Shown one piece after another: positions 36,160 through 49,788 of a stretch of 64,000 nt of DNA. The notes beneath the pieces are model-generated. The model ran no database searches. It was not told the origin of the DNA and saw only the letters and a list, made by a program, of their open reading frames with translations. The DNA comes from Typha latifolia. Taxonomy: Eukaryota; Streptophyta; Magnoliopsida; Poales; Typhaceae. Position numbers and translations under genes: made by a program. The stretch is from positions 7,978,850-8,042,849 of the forward strand of contig CM034113.1 in NCBI GenBank assembly GCA_019914945.1. Direction: 5' to 3'. Each line of letters begins with the position of its first letter. The stretch's first letter is position 1.

Positions 36160-37986
36160 TCATGTGTTTTCCTTCACTGCCTCGTCAATTTCTTCAATAT
36201 GCTCTCGCAAGATTTTCCACTACACATAGAAGAAATTGTTAGATTGTACTGCCTACCAAAAGATTGTGGGATGTTTACTGCTAGCTAAGAAACAAATCTT
36301 TATATCCTGATCAACTATACACATGATTATGTTCATAGAAAGCATCTTAAATTAGTTCTTTAAAGAATAACGATATATGGCTGTCTTAGATGATCATAGA
36401 ACTAGGATCCAGAAACAAGGTTGCCCTTGAGGATAACCAATCTACAATATATGGTGCCATCAAAGTTAAAGACTCTTGTAGATCTCTCATGCACCTACCT
36501 GTGTTTCAAGTTCTGGCTGATTGGATATCCATCACACAAAAGGCCAAGACAAACCCAAAATGACTAATTTTAGTGTCTTTGGCTGGTTTCAATCAGTTTC
36601 AGCTTGTTTCATTGGCGTTAACCTGGAACTTAGCATATAGCCGACACTAACAAATAGAGCAACAGAACTAAGTTCTTTCTTAAATTCCAGTTTCACACCC
36701 GAAGATTCATTTAGGGTCTAGCATCCATTTACAATTAGCCTATAGAAGAATATAAAAGGACATTCAGTACCAGATGCACATACCTGATCCATTGGAAGTG
36801 ATATGCCTGAAAGAAATGAAAAACAAAGTTACCAAAAGTTTTCCTGAAACGTTCCCATCCCTCCTCAAAAGAGGAGAAATAGAAAACATGCAATCTGCAA
36901 ATAAAAGTATACCTGAACTAATTTAAAGAACAGGATAACTATTTCTGTAAAATATCCAGATGCTATTCTATAACTTTACGAGCAGTGTTGATGTGAACCC
37001 TCAAATATTTTATATCCCTTATAACTTTTCTCCTGAAATTTGCTGAACTACATATGTTACTCTAAGTAAATGCAGTTTTATTAAGCAAGTCCTTTGAAGG
37101 TTTATGGGTGCAAAATCAATTTCTTTTGAAGTTTTAGATCTCTGACAGCAAAAGTGATGTCCAATGGATTTAAGGCAGTAAAAGTGTAAATAAAAATCTT
37201 AAATTGGATGATAGGATTGTTCTAAGTTTAGATCAATTGGAAACAAGAAAAGTGATAAGGAGGAACATAGATGTATGTTTGAATATATGAATGAACAGAC
37301 AGAAATACAAAGAGATCCGTCAATTTTTCAAAGTAATCTCTTTCCAATCTACGTTGCTTAATTTCCCCTCCAATTTGGTTTTCACTTTTCACTCTATTCT
37401 ATTACATACCCATGAATTTACTTGTACTCCTCATTTGAGATCCAAAAAATTCCTCTTCTAAATCCCTAAGCTAATCCCTTACCAAGAGAGATTCATTTTC
37501 TAATCAAAGTAGTGCATTTCAAGGATTACCAATCTATTCTACCCTGCATTGACCTAAAAAGTGCACATCAATCAAATAAGCGACTTATCTAAGTCCATTC
37601 CAAATCAAATGCGGGAACATGTTGTTAAAAAGAACGAGTAGAAATTTAAAAGGAGACCTTTTTTTCCTGGAAGTTGCTTTCCATCCTTGATGTAAAACTC
37701 TCTAATGTCCACCACGACCTTCCCCTGCCAGCTCCGCACTGCTACCCTCCTATTCTTCGATATCTGTGTGCGAAAACCCAAACCGTCGTCACGCCAAAAC
37801 TAGGGTTAGGGTTTAGGATAGGGCTTAGGGCGGGAGAGGATAAAGGAGGGGAACCTCACAGACGACGATGCCATCGCCGGAGTCTTCTGAGGAGTCCTTG
37901 GCGAACCTCTTCGACGGACGCGCTGCATCTGAGTCGCCTCCGGCGAAGTCGTCGTCTTCGTTCCTCTTCTTCCCCTTCCTCCACAT
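36160..37986 (-). CDS. KIWI: KIWI-type transcriptional coactivator (PC4/p15 family)
   Basis: Four exons: 37986-37855, 37763-37658, 36806-36784 and 36219-36160. They join in frame to 106 residues, a normal length for KIWI. The N-terminal 40 residues are acidic/basic and Ser-rich (RNEDDDFAGGDSD). The PC4 single-strand-DNA-binding core follows: NRRVAVRSWQGKVVVDIREF, YIKDGKQLPGKKGISLPMDQ, then WKILREHIEEIDEAV. PC4 proteins bind single-stranded DNA and help activators contact the RNA polymerase II machinery in the nucleus. I chose the ATG at 37986 because the family starts close to the charged region; an upstream in-frame ATG would add 24 atypical residues. Exon 3 is only 23 nt. Confidence 0.93.
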
Positions 37987-39121
37987 ATTTCTCTCCTTCT
38001 CTTCCTCTCTCTTTGAGAAGATGAATCGATGAAGAAAAAGAAAGAAGAGAGAGTCCAAGCACGGTTAACGGCGAACTACGAGGAGAGATGGGGGTGGAGG
38101 GAAGTGGAAGGGCTTTTGTCGGGATTTATTTCAGCTCAGCACTTGCCCTTTTACTATTTTTAATTCCACCCCTTCATTTTAGATGCATCATGGAAAATAT
38201 CTTGCTCGGGGTGTTTTATGAAAAATCACAATTTTTTCTTTATTCTTTGCGAGTCCAAAAGTTTTAATATAAACTAAACAAAATCAACCCTCGCTATATG
38301 CAAAGAAGCTTCAAATTAAATACATTGCTGAATAATTGCTCTAAATTAAACGTCACTAAGATCTGTTCTAAACTGTTATAAAAAAGTGGAGGCGCAAACC
38401 ACAATAAAGAACACTGAGCTTACTCCACACAGATATTTTGAATATTTCATTGCATCCAGAGAAGTTTATCCTTATTTTACAATAATTCTTTCATATTTTC
38501 TGATATCTTAAAGACATATATAGCAAATTTGAATAAAGACTGAAATATTCTCAAATCACAATTGCCAATCTAGTGGTAGATCTACATTGAGGTTGTATGG
38601 AAAAGACACCAGGATTGCTGTCTTTGCTAATATAAACTAGTTTTGAGATTTAACAGATACTGATATCATCAAATAACAACATTATAATAGGAATTAAAAC
38701 CACTGATATTAAACTTCTTCCTCTCTGCAGTCAGTAATCAAAGCCAAAACAGCCTTTCACCTGCCCCTTACCAGTTGCCATATCATTACAAAACTGGTTC
38801 ATCATGCCCAGCAAGTGATTGGATTTACTATTGAGAACAGAACAAAGAATTCTTCAGTTTCAACTTTCAAGTGCTCCACTGCAAATCTTGTCCACAAAGA
38901 ATCAGTAACCATGCAGGTTGTGCCACAGAAAGAAAACCCAGCAAAAATACAAACAAGTTACAATTGATTACACATTCAAATTGTCGCATGTTCATAAACC
39001 CACATGAAAAAAGTTACCCATAAACAAGTAAATTGTTAACTGACATTCTACTGGTAGACAAGTAGTACAAACAGATATTCTACTAGTACTGGCACAACCC
39101 CAATGCGATCCACTTGACTTG
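37987..39121. other. Intergenic between KIWI and RPB10
   Basis: The left part should be the KIWI promoter and 5' UTR. The right part below 39122 holds the RPB10 3' UTR. No other gene was recognised. Confidence 0.6.
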
Positions 39122-40642
<1,521 letters not shown>

Positions 40643-41214
40643 ATTCTCTTCCTTCGCCGCCGACGACGATCTCCGAGGTGTAAAAAGAAATTGTAGTCCA
40701 AAGGGAAGCAGAAGAGGAGAGCTCTGGAGGCGTATTTATGGAGTGAATAGAAGAGGGTTTAGACCGAACCCGCATTTGACTCGAATCGGATTTAGTTCAT
40801 GCCCAATTAATTTGGATCCGGTCATAATTATGTAAACACCGAACAAAATCTTTTTATTAAACAGATTTTTCATATTAATATAAATTATTTGAGTTATAAA
40901 TAAATTTATTCCTATTATAAATGATTATTTTAGATAATAATTAAATTATGGTGTTATAAATAGATTGACGAATTAAATCATAAATGAGTCAAATTAGTTA
41001 AGTCTCATTTTTAAAAAAATATTTAGTTATTGAAAGAATTCTAAAAAGTTCTATACTCAAAGCAAACAAGGCCTACTTAGTTGACTACTCTTTACTCAGT
41101 CTGAATATATCAAACAGTCATAAATTCATAACTATACTAAAACTCTTTCTCGAGCTTTTTTTATGTACTCGTTGAACTACTCTAATCTCTTTCTATTCCG
41201 GAGTAAATTTGGAA

Positions 41215-41560
41215 AGACATATTTATGAATTTCATTGAAGGACTTGAAAGTTAAAGGATATTATGTGGTGTTGGTGATCAATGATCGTCTTAGCAAAATA
41301 TGCTCAATTTTTTAGCTTTGGCACATTCCTTTTTAGCAAAGAGGATTGCTGAAGATTTTATTTGGAATATTGCTAAATTATATGGAATGCCACGTACGAT
41401 TGTATCCGACAAAGATCGTATATTTATTAGCAAATTTTAGTCAAATTTTTTTAAATTGCAGGATACATAATTAACACTCAATTCAGCCTACAATATGCAG
41501 ACCGACAACCAAATGGAGGTTACCAATTATGGGTTGGAGCAATATTTGAGATGTATTTTT
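41215..41560 (+). pseudogene. Ty3/gypsy integrase remnant
   Basis: Read in frame with one shift, the segment gives FIEGLES-GYYVVLVINDRLSK, then AKRIAEDFIWNIAKLYGMPR, TIVSDKDRIFIS, then NSAYNMQTDNQMEVTN and LEQYLRC. These follow the order of the gypsy integrase core, including the DRLSK, SD(K/R)D and AYxxQTDxQxEVxN blocks. Stop codons replace conserved tryptophans. No LTRs were seen nearby, so this is an isolated fragment. It sits between RPB10 and the MEI1-like gene. Confidence 0.85.
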
Positions 41561-42381
41561 ATTTGCTGTATAAACTCACCATAAGAAGAGAGAACTAAAA
41601 TTCTATTTCGACTGAGAGAAAAAGGAAAATAAAAAAAATAATTATCTCATGTCGATCGATTGAATTTATCAAAGATAAGAAAATTGGGGTTTATTATTTA
41701 GACCAAAATCACTCTACTCTTCTTAAATTTGTTTTATATAACTTATACGGTCTAGATTTCACTGCATTTTTTATTATTTGCAACAGTTATTTTTTTTTAT
41801 GCAAAGTTGATTGTATCCAAATTTTTTAATTTAAAATTATTGTAAGTTTGAAAAAATTATTTATCTCTCCTAATATTTTTATTTTGTATTATTAAGACAT
41901 TCTAAACTTTCTCTCTAAATACATATTTATTTAACAAAAATAAAATTATTTAAATTATTTTTCCATCTTAGCAGTTGTATTTGCAGTGAATACAAATTTA
42001 GGAGGAGATAAGAAGCAGAAATTAATATTTTTTATTTGGGTACTTTAAATCTATTTGTTTCAGAATGAGAGAGAAACTAATTTCTATTTTTCTTTTTACT
42101 TATTTATCTCTAACAGTACAAATATTTTTTACTTGATTACAAATACCAGAATTTATCAATAAGAAAAATATAGGGGGTGAATTAATATTTTATAAGAAAT
42201 GGTAAGTAAATCATCAAAATTCTCTATTAGTAATATCCTCTAATTCAAAATAGTTAGAAAGCCTAACCCAAAGCATTGTCTTCTTCCTCACCCCTCTTCC
42301 CGCCTCCTATTCTCTACACTGAGAATTTTTTTCCCAAAAGACACAGAAATCCATAGCAGTAGCCTAGGAGAGGAAACTACT
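41561..42381. other. Upstream region of the MEI1-like gene
   Basis: AT-rich and without coding potential. The last 100-150 nt are pyrimidine-rich and probably contain the transcription start of the MEI1-like gene. Confidence 0.5.
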
Positions 42382-42408
42382 AGAGAGAGAGAGAGAGAGA
42401 GAGAGAGA
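42382..42408. repeat. (GA)n microsatellite abutting the MEI1 start codon
   Basis: About thirteen AG repeats end one base before the ATG at 42410, so they lie in the 5' UTR. Confidence 0.95.
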
Positions 42409-42409
42409 T

Positions 42410-45400
42410 ATGGCGTCGGGGATAAGGAAGGGCACGTTTACCGGCGCAAACGTATTCCTCTCCCGCAGCTTAGTCCCACCGGAGCTATTCGACGCGCTCC
42501 ACGACGCCCTCAAGCTTAACGGCGCGCAAGTCTTCCTCTGCTGCGATCCATCTCGGAATTCCGCCGACGACTTCCACGTCATCTCCTCCACCGATCACGT
42601 GAGAGGCCCCCACCCTCCTCGATCAATCTCGTCCTTTTATTTTATTTTTCGTTTTACATGACACTATAATCTCTCATTGCAGGAGAAGTTTGCCGATCTC
42701 AGAGCGAAGGGGTGTAATTTACTTGGTAAAGAACTCTCTTTTTCAGGATCCCCTGGTATTGGGCAATTCTTGCATTTGTATAGTGAAATCAAGAGGTCAT
42801 TCGAAAATTCAATGTTTGGTTGGTCGAAAAGCACAATGGATTATTATATTGGAGAATTTGCGAATTGGGGATAATTTGTTGAAAGTGTCTGAAAAATTAC
42901 TACTTGAGACTGCTTAAGCGTTCACCTTTTTGTTTGGGGCTAATTTGGGTGTATCTTCAAGTCGGGAGAGCTGTTTATGTTGCAAGTTATTTTCCCCTTT
43001 CTTTTTGGTTGAAATCTCTATATAAGTGGATACTTTTGCTAATGTTGCAGTTTAATACTTTTATTTATTCTTTAGTATTTGATTGCTTGGTACTAGACAT
43101 TGTTAGTCTCTCACTCGAGTTCGGAGGAACTAATAGTACAGCTATAGTAAAGACTATCCAATCTGTCACAACTTTCGTGGCTGGAAAAAAAGAAAAAAAA
43201 AGAAATGGTTGAATTTATTTACATTTACTGCAACACCTACATGCTGTATGTCAAGGTTCTCTGTGAACAAGCACGCACTCTTAATGGTGAAATTTTTTTA
43301 TTTTATGGTATTTGCACTTCATACAATAAATATGTAATATTATTGATTTTTCACTATCAATTTATTTTAGTTTTCCATAATTCTTTACATTTGCAGGACC
43401 ACAATGCATTCTCTCTTGTGCTAAAGAACATCGGATTTTGCCTAAACAAGGTTATACATGTTGTCTAGCAATGGATGCTGTTAAAGTACTTGCATCTGGA
43501 TTTGAAAAGGATGACAAGGTATGTCTCTAGAATTCTTCATGTCTACAGTGAATCTCACTCTTTTTTATTTTAAATATATAATTTTCAATCTTAAAATAAA
43601 TAATTATGAAGAAAAATAGGAACTAAGTGTTGTATACTGAACTCTAGATCTGAAAAGACATACTTTGTTGTTTTAGTTAATTTCAACATCTGTGTTGTCA
43701 CTGATGATTTCTTGAGTCTTGCTCCTCCCTAGAATCTGATCAAGTGTTCTTACAGGTCAGGATTGAACAGTTAGTGACCGCGATGGGTGGGGTGCTGCAT
43801 ACCAAAGCATCCCTGGATGTTAATTTTGTTATTGTAAAGAATGTTTTGGCTGCTAAGTACAAAGTATGCAACTGTTCTCAACATCTCTTTTCAACCCTAT
43901 ATTTCATTCTCTTGCTTATTTCCTCTTTAACTAGAATTGACCGTTAAATTGGCTACCAATGTACTTTATAATGTCATTGCAAGCAGCTATTGTTGTTGCT
44001 CACAAGGATGACTGTAGAAATTACATGGTGCTTGATAGCTAAGAATGGTAATAGTAATAATTACTATCTTTTAAGTGCCACTGGAATCCCTTCTCTTAGA
44101 CCTATTTAGTTTAGAAGCTGTATGTTCATCCCCATTGTTAATTTGTTAATCGTAAAGAAAGTATGCAACTACATTCAGCATTTCTTTTCAACTCAATGGA
44201 TATATTGTCTGCCTTCTCCTTTCTTATTTCCCCTTTACGCCTTATGCTTCATCAAATTAGAATTGACTATCGAAACATGTAAAGTCAGGAAGATTTCTAC
44301 TTAAAAAGTTATAAGTACTTGGCCAGCATACTCGATTAATGTGGTATTTCATTAGCTGTCAGCATCTATTCTGAATTTCTGATTTAGCTAGCATTATGTC
44401 TAGAAGATTCTGCATTTCTACTCATACATCATGACTCAGTATATTCAGTAATGTATTTTGCATTAGCTGTCAGCATCTATTCTGATTTAGCTCCGCTCCC
44501 ATTATTTCTATTGTAGTACGGTAGGCAGTTTCTATTCACAGGTTAACTGGATTTTAGTTTCTATCTACAATTTAACTATATAATGTTTTCCTATCTTTCA
44601 GAATATCATATTTGGTATTGGTATCATGAATGGTGGTCATTGACTTGTTATATTCTATTTCTTTTCTATATTGTGCAGTGGGCTATTAATGTTCTTAAGA
44701 AACCTATTGTTGACATGAACTGGTTAAATCAATGTTGGAATGAGCATCGCGTTGTGCCTCAAGAACCTTACAGGATTCTTCCCTTTACTGGATTGACTAT
44801 TTGTGTCACCAGAATTGCAGCAGGTACACAGATCAGGCAGAAACTCTACCACAAAGTGGGTCATAACTCATAACATTTTTTTCTTCTTCTAAAGAAAAGA
44901 TGTTCCATAGTCATCATATGAAAAGTCTTGACGATTGGCATTCGAGGATTGATCAGAACAGTAATCTATTCCTTAAGTGAAATATACTATGCAATGTCCT
45001 TGTAAACCCGCTCTAACTCTGTAGCATGAGGGGCCCCACTATGCGAATGACTACTTTGGCTAGCAGCAACTGTTTTTGAGCTATTTTGACTTATTGATAA
45101 GGCCTGCTAGTAGAAAATTCTTTTGTTTAACTTAAAACTGTCATATGGAGCTGGAACTGATGAAGCATTTAGCTCAACAGATGAGAGGAAGGAGATAGCG
45201 AAGATGATTGTGCAGAATGGTGGCCAGTATTCAGCTGACCTTACGAAGAAGTGCACCCATTTAATTTCAAATATATCCTTGAAGTTGGTAATGGTATACA
45301 GATTATTTTTCATATCTCCTGAAGTTTGTAACAAGGTCTTATAGCTCTGTTATCTGCAATTCATAACCCTGAAGAAGGACAATTTGCATATGTATTTGTA

Positions 45401-48400
45401 GGGACTAGGAAGATTCTACTGACCATGGCAATTGCTTTGTTATATGTACAAGTCTTGTACTTTGAAGGGTACAAACACGGAATCTTTTCCTCATGCAAGA
45501 AGCATTAGATTTATGTTTTCTATCTACTACTACATTCTAGATTGCTTTTAGTTATTCTTTTGACCAAGAAATTGTATCCTTGACACCTTTACGCTCCTGG
45601 AGGTGACAAATACATGGTCGCGCGAAGATGGGGTCATATACATATTGTCAACCGTAGATGGGTAGATCAGTCTATTGCTAGAAAAGGTAATAGCTGAGTG
45701 AGATGATTTCACATGACTTGATATTCTTCATTTACTTTGCTGAAAGTAAGAACTATTTATCATTTCTTTTTTTGCCTATGCTGCAGCTTGTCTGGATGAG
45801 GGGTTTTACTCTATTAATGAGAACTCAGTATCTTGTAATGACATCAAAGTTCCTCACAAGGAGCAACAAAATCAAGAGCACAGTAATGCAAGTTTTCTGT
45901 CTGTTCCCCCAACATATATTGAGGACTTAGAAGCTACTTTGTCGCAAAACATGCCAACTTCATTTTCAGATGCTCCCAACGCCAGCAGCGAATGTGCCGA
46001 TGCAGTGCCCTTGCAGAAAAAAGATGAAGTGAAGTTTGATTCTCGTGTTGCTGAGGATTCTGAAGGAGAAGATGACCTTTATTTGTCAAATTGTAGAATA
46101 TTTATAGTAGGTTTTGGGGAAAAAGAATTGTCCAAGCTAGTTACCATGATACGTAAAGGCGGTGGCTCTCGGCATATGTTGTTAAGTGAAAGGTTAACAC
46201 ATATCATTATAGGTGCACCTTCGGAGGTGTAAGTTTATCCCAGCACTATGATATATTTCAAATAATGTGCTTCTTATTCGATAATATAAACTTTGTGAAT
46301 CTATGTTTGCAACTCATAGTGATTCTGTCTTTCAATAGTGAAAAGAAAGAGGTAAGACGTTTAGCTGCTTGGGGTGTCATAGATGTGGTAAAGGCTACTT
46401 GGCTGGAAGAATGTGATCGAGCGAAAAAAGAAATTACTGTCTCAGCAAGGCACATTGCTTCTGAGCTATTCTTTTCAAAAGGTGCTAACTTGTTTCCACT
46501 TTTATCAGTGCAAAGTGTTAAATCTAGTGTTATTGCTGTTTTTACTATGAAAATGTCGGCCTTACTGATTTGTTGATTACTTCCTGGTCTCATCTATAAC
46601 CTGGTTTCCTTGTTCTGTGTTCAGATTCTTCATGCTTCAGTATGGACCTGTCTGCAGATATTGGTGATATAAGGACCACGAAAAACTTTCCTGGTGATGT
46701 TCACATGCCAATGGCTTATGAATCCCTAAATAAAAGAAGTGACTTGGAATTGTCTATGGAGAAAAAAAGAGGGAAAGATAAATCTGGAAATGAAATAAAT
46801 TCCAACGGTATTGTAGGACTATCAACAAAATCTCAACAATCTACCCAATGTCAGGGAGTGAACAGTGTTAACAAGGGCATTTCCAAACTGGAAACCATTT
46901 CTAGCACCATGGATGTACAAAATACCAGATCAGCAAACACTTTCAAGGGAAGAACATTCTGTTTCTCAACCTCATTTCCTCATGATAGGGTATGCCAGCA
47001 TTTTGTATATACCTTATTTATGCTCATCTTTCCTGTTCCTTCATGTTAGTTGGTTATAAATTATCTATAGATTTTTGCAAGCTTTTGGCTATTGCTCAGT
47101 TAGTGGTATAATTGGGTTGTTCGGCACCTGTTGACTACAGATTTGCTTGTCCTGGAGTTGTTTACCTATGTTTATTAGAAATTTATATGCTCAATTACTT
47201 AATAATTGAGACCTGCAAATTATATTGCTAATTCCTCTTGTTAGCAATGTGGCGCCATAATCTCCTTTCAATGTGCTCCTCAGTTATGCAATCTTCTATC
47301 AGTTGTTATATACATTCATACATATATATGTATCTTTATATAGTTATATTTTCTGGTTTCACTATTCTTGATCAGAGGGGCCAGGTTATTGAATGGGTCA
47401 AGCAAGGTGGTGGAGTTGTGATGGATGATCGACAAAAGATAAATGTAGATTTCATTATTGAGTGTCATGGTGTGTTGGGCATTTCTGATGACATCTCTCA
47501 CTCTACTTCTGTTTCCACTCACTGGATACGCTCTTGCTTAGAGGTACATTTATTGTTATTTTTGCCCATGTTTGCTTGTAGCTTTCTGTGTTGTTATGCT
47601 CCTTCTGACTATATGTTCAAAACTTACAGTTTTCTACTGCTGTTTTATTTATTTTTTTGGATTTATTTTTAGTACTAGACAATGTTGACTGTTGACTTAG
47701 TCCTTCAGAAGAGGCTTTCCAATGACATGACTCAAAATGTCTTTACTTTATGGCCTTCTTTTTTCCCTGAGCTAACCTACAGAGCTTGCTAACTAGATAT
47801 AGGAGCTAATGGAAATCCACTTAATTATTGTTTCGACTTATTTTACCCATTTAGTCAGTTGGTTTCATTACACTTGAATGAAAACCCGAAGTCTCAATTC
47901 CTCTGATACTCATTGTTCTTAAACTCATTTTTTTAAGGAGGGATGGCTGCAAGATGTTGGAAATCACATAATATACTCTCCATTGCGCTGTCGCATTCCA
48001 TTACCTGGGTTTGATGGACTCCGGTTCTGTGTCTCACAGTATGAAGAGAAAGATAGGCTTTTGCTGAAAAATTTATGTTTTACTCTGGGAGCTAAATTTA
48101 CAGAAAAGCTGACTAGAAAAGTCACACATTTGCTGTGCAAGTTTACAAATGGTCCAAAGTACGAGGCTTCCTGTAAGTGGGGAATTCCAGCAGTTACTGC
48201 AGAGTGGATCACTGAGTGTGTCTCACAGGTATTTCTCCTCACCTTTTGATGATGCAATCTTCATACTGAGACCTCCTTTTTGAGTTGCAGTATGAGGCAG
48301 CACCTTTTCATATTCTTTTTTCTCAGGATATGATGGTTGCAGTTGATCAATTTCAGCCAAAACCAGTGACTGCTCAGGACAGAGAAGCAGGTTTATGCAC

Positions 48401-49788
48401 AGTCACTCAATATCCTACACAGACATCTCACATGGTTTCTGTTTATGCATCTTCTCAATTGCTTAGCAAATCCCAATTACCAATGGACCATTCAAAACAG
48501 AACTTAGGTATTTGTCTTTCAATAGAAGAATTTGTAAAGCCTTTCCAGTTCATTATCAATGGGTAATTTTTTTTACTGAACAGGCTGTTCAAATAATGAC
48601 CTCCATGAAGAAGCAAAGCATTCAGGAGATTCTTGCAAGAGGTCAAGATTATCAGAATGTGACAGCATTGATGATTCATCTAGGAAAAATAGAATGCCAG
48701 AAAATTTCTTGTGTATATCTAATACTGTTCCTGATGTGGCAGATGCTATAGAGGATCTATTAGCTCAGTCAACCAAAGTAAGGACTATGGACAATGGATA
48801 TGTTATTATTTGTTGTGATAATTGTGCTTCAATGAGACTAATTCTATCATTTTACTCTATTTTTCTGATTAAAATGCTAGATACAGGGTATGAAGTCGCC
48901 AGAGAGGTCTGGTTGTGAAAGAAGTGTATCCTTTCCGTACGTTGTACAAGGCCTGCCTTGTGACTGACTAATTCTTCTTTGGATGCTTAAAGTTCTTTAA
49001 CACCAAACTGCAGATATTCATGCCTGATCATTCCATCCTTGGTCAAGATCATGAAAATTCTCGCAGTAGCTTTGGCATTTCGCGGCATTGGTTAAACCGG
49101 TAGGTTGCATTAATATTTTTTTCTCAAGAATAAGCGCATTATGTTTTCTACAGGGCAGCTCTTATTGGTTTTACACAATGAAAATATTGCGTATTTATCA
49201 ATTCAAGTGGGGATTATTTAACATTCTACTGTCATGAATAGTAAGAGATTCTTATTTGCAAGTTAACATTAGGACTATTTTTAGGATCTCTTTCTTTTAC
49301 TTGAGAATGTTCCTTTTTTTCTTTTCTTTGGCAATGTGGGAACAAAATTTTAGTCACCGAATTGGTATCATTCATACTTCATTTCTGCAGAGTTTGTAAG
49401 GCACAGAGAGGAATGTGGCTTCTGCAGTTATAAACTATATAATTGGCTTCAATCCTTCTCCTAATGTTTATTGTTTTCCATTAGGGCCCAGAAACAAGAT
49501 AGCACTCCTAATAACACGAGCCAGAACGGAAATCCTAGCACCTATGATGCTTTCAGTGAGACTCAAACAGATTCTCAGGTCTGTTCTATCTTTGTTTACG
49601 GTTTCCTTTCTTGAGATGTATTTGTACAAATCCTGTGAATTCATGCTTTTTTAGTTCAGGTGGTTGGATATGAAGAGGATCTATCAGGCAGACAGAAGAT
49701 AATTGACAGAGTTCGCTCTCAAGGCATGACCTTAACTCCAACGAATGAGCTGCCGTCAGGCAGTTCTAGATATGAAGAAGATTCATAA
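42410..49788 (+). CDS. MEI1: Multi-BRCT protein, TopBP1/MEI1-like
   Basis: Eighteen exons: 42410-42598, 42683-42725, 43397-43518, 43756-43863, 44679-44823, 45181-45272, 45593-45686, 45787-46228, 46339-46481, 46625-46989, 47376-47543, 47938-48228, 48291-48507, 48584-48777, 48881-48925, 49014-49099, 49485-49578, 49660-49788. They join in frame to 988 residues. About five BRCT repeats are visible, each ending in the typical tryptophan: VDMNWLNQCW, VNRRWVDQSI, VKATWLEECD, STHWIRSCLEE and TAEWITECVS. The C-terminal third is polar and low-complexity. BRCT modules bind phosphoproteins in the DNA damage and replication checkpoint. The Arabidopsis homologue MEI1/AtTOPBP1 (AT1G77320) is needed for meiotic DNA repair. 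Exon 12 could start at 47938 or 47941. Two introns are of U12 type. Confidence 0.93.
45273..45592 (+). other. U12-type AT-AC intron in the MEI1-like gene
   Basis: The intron opens with ATATCCTT, the exact minor-spliceosome 5' site. It ends TTTAC after a branch element TCCTTGAC at 45577-45584, nine nt from the end. No GT-AG choice nearby keeps the BRCT reading frame, whereas AT-AC splicing joins CTHLISN directly to APGGDKYMVARRWG in phase 0. Confidence 0.93.
48926..49013 (+). other. U12-type GT-AG intron in the MEI1-like gene
   Basis: The donor GTATCCTTT is the U12 consensus. TTCTTTAAC at 48993-49001 is a near-perfect U12 branch site 12-13 nt before the terminal CAG. The intron is 88 nt and splits the frame in phase 0. 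Confidence 0.88.

Noticed and set aside
45273..45303. GT donor at about 45288 extending MEI1 exon 6 with ISLKL
   Set aside because: No AG acceptor near 45593 restores the BRCT frame; the AT-AC borders with a U12 branch site fit exactly.
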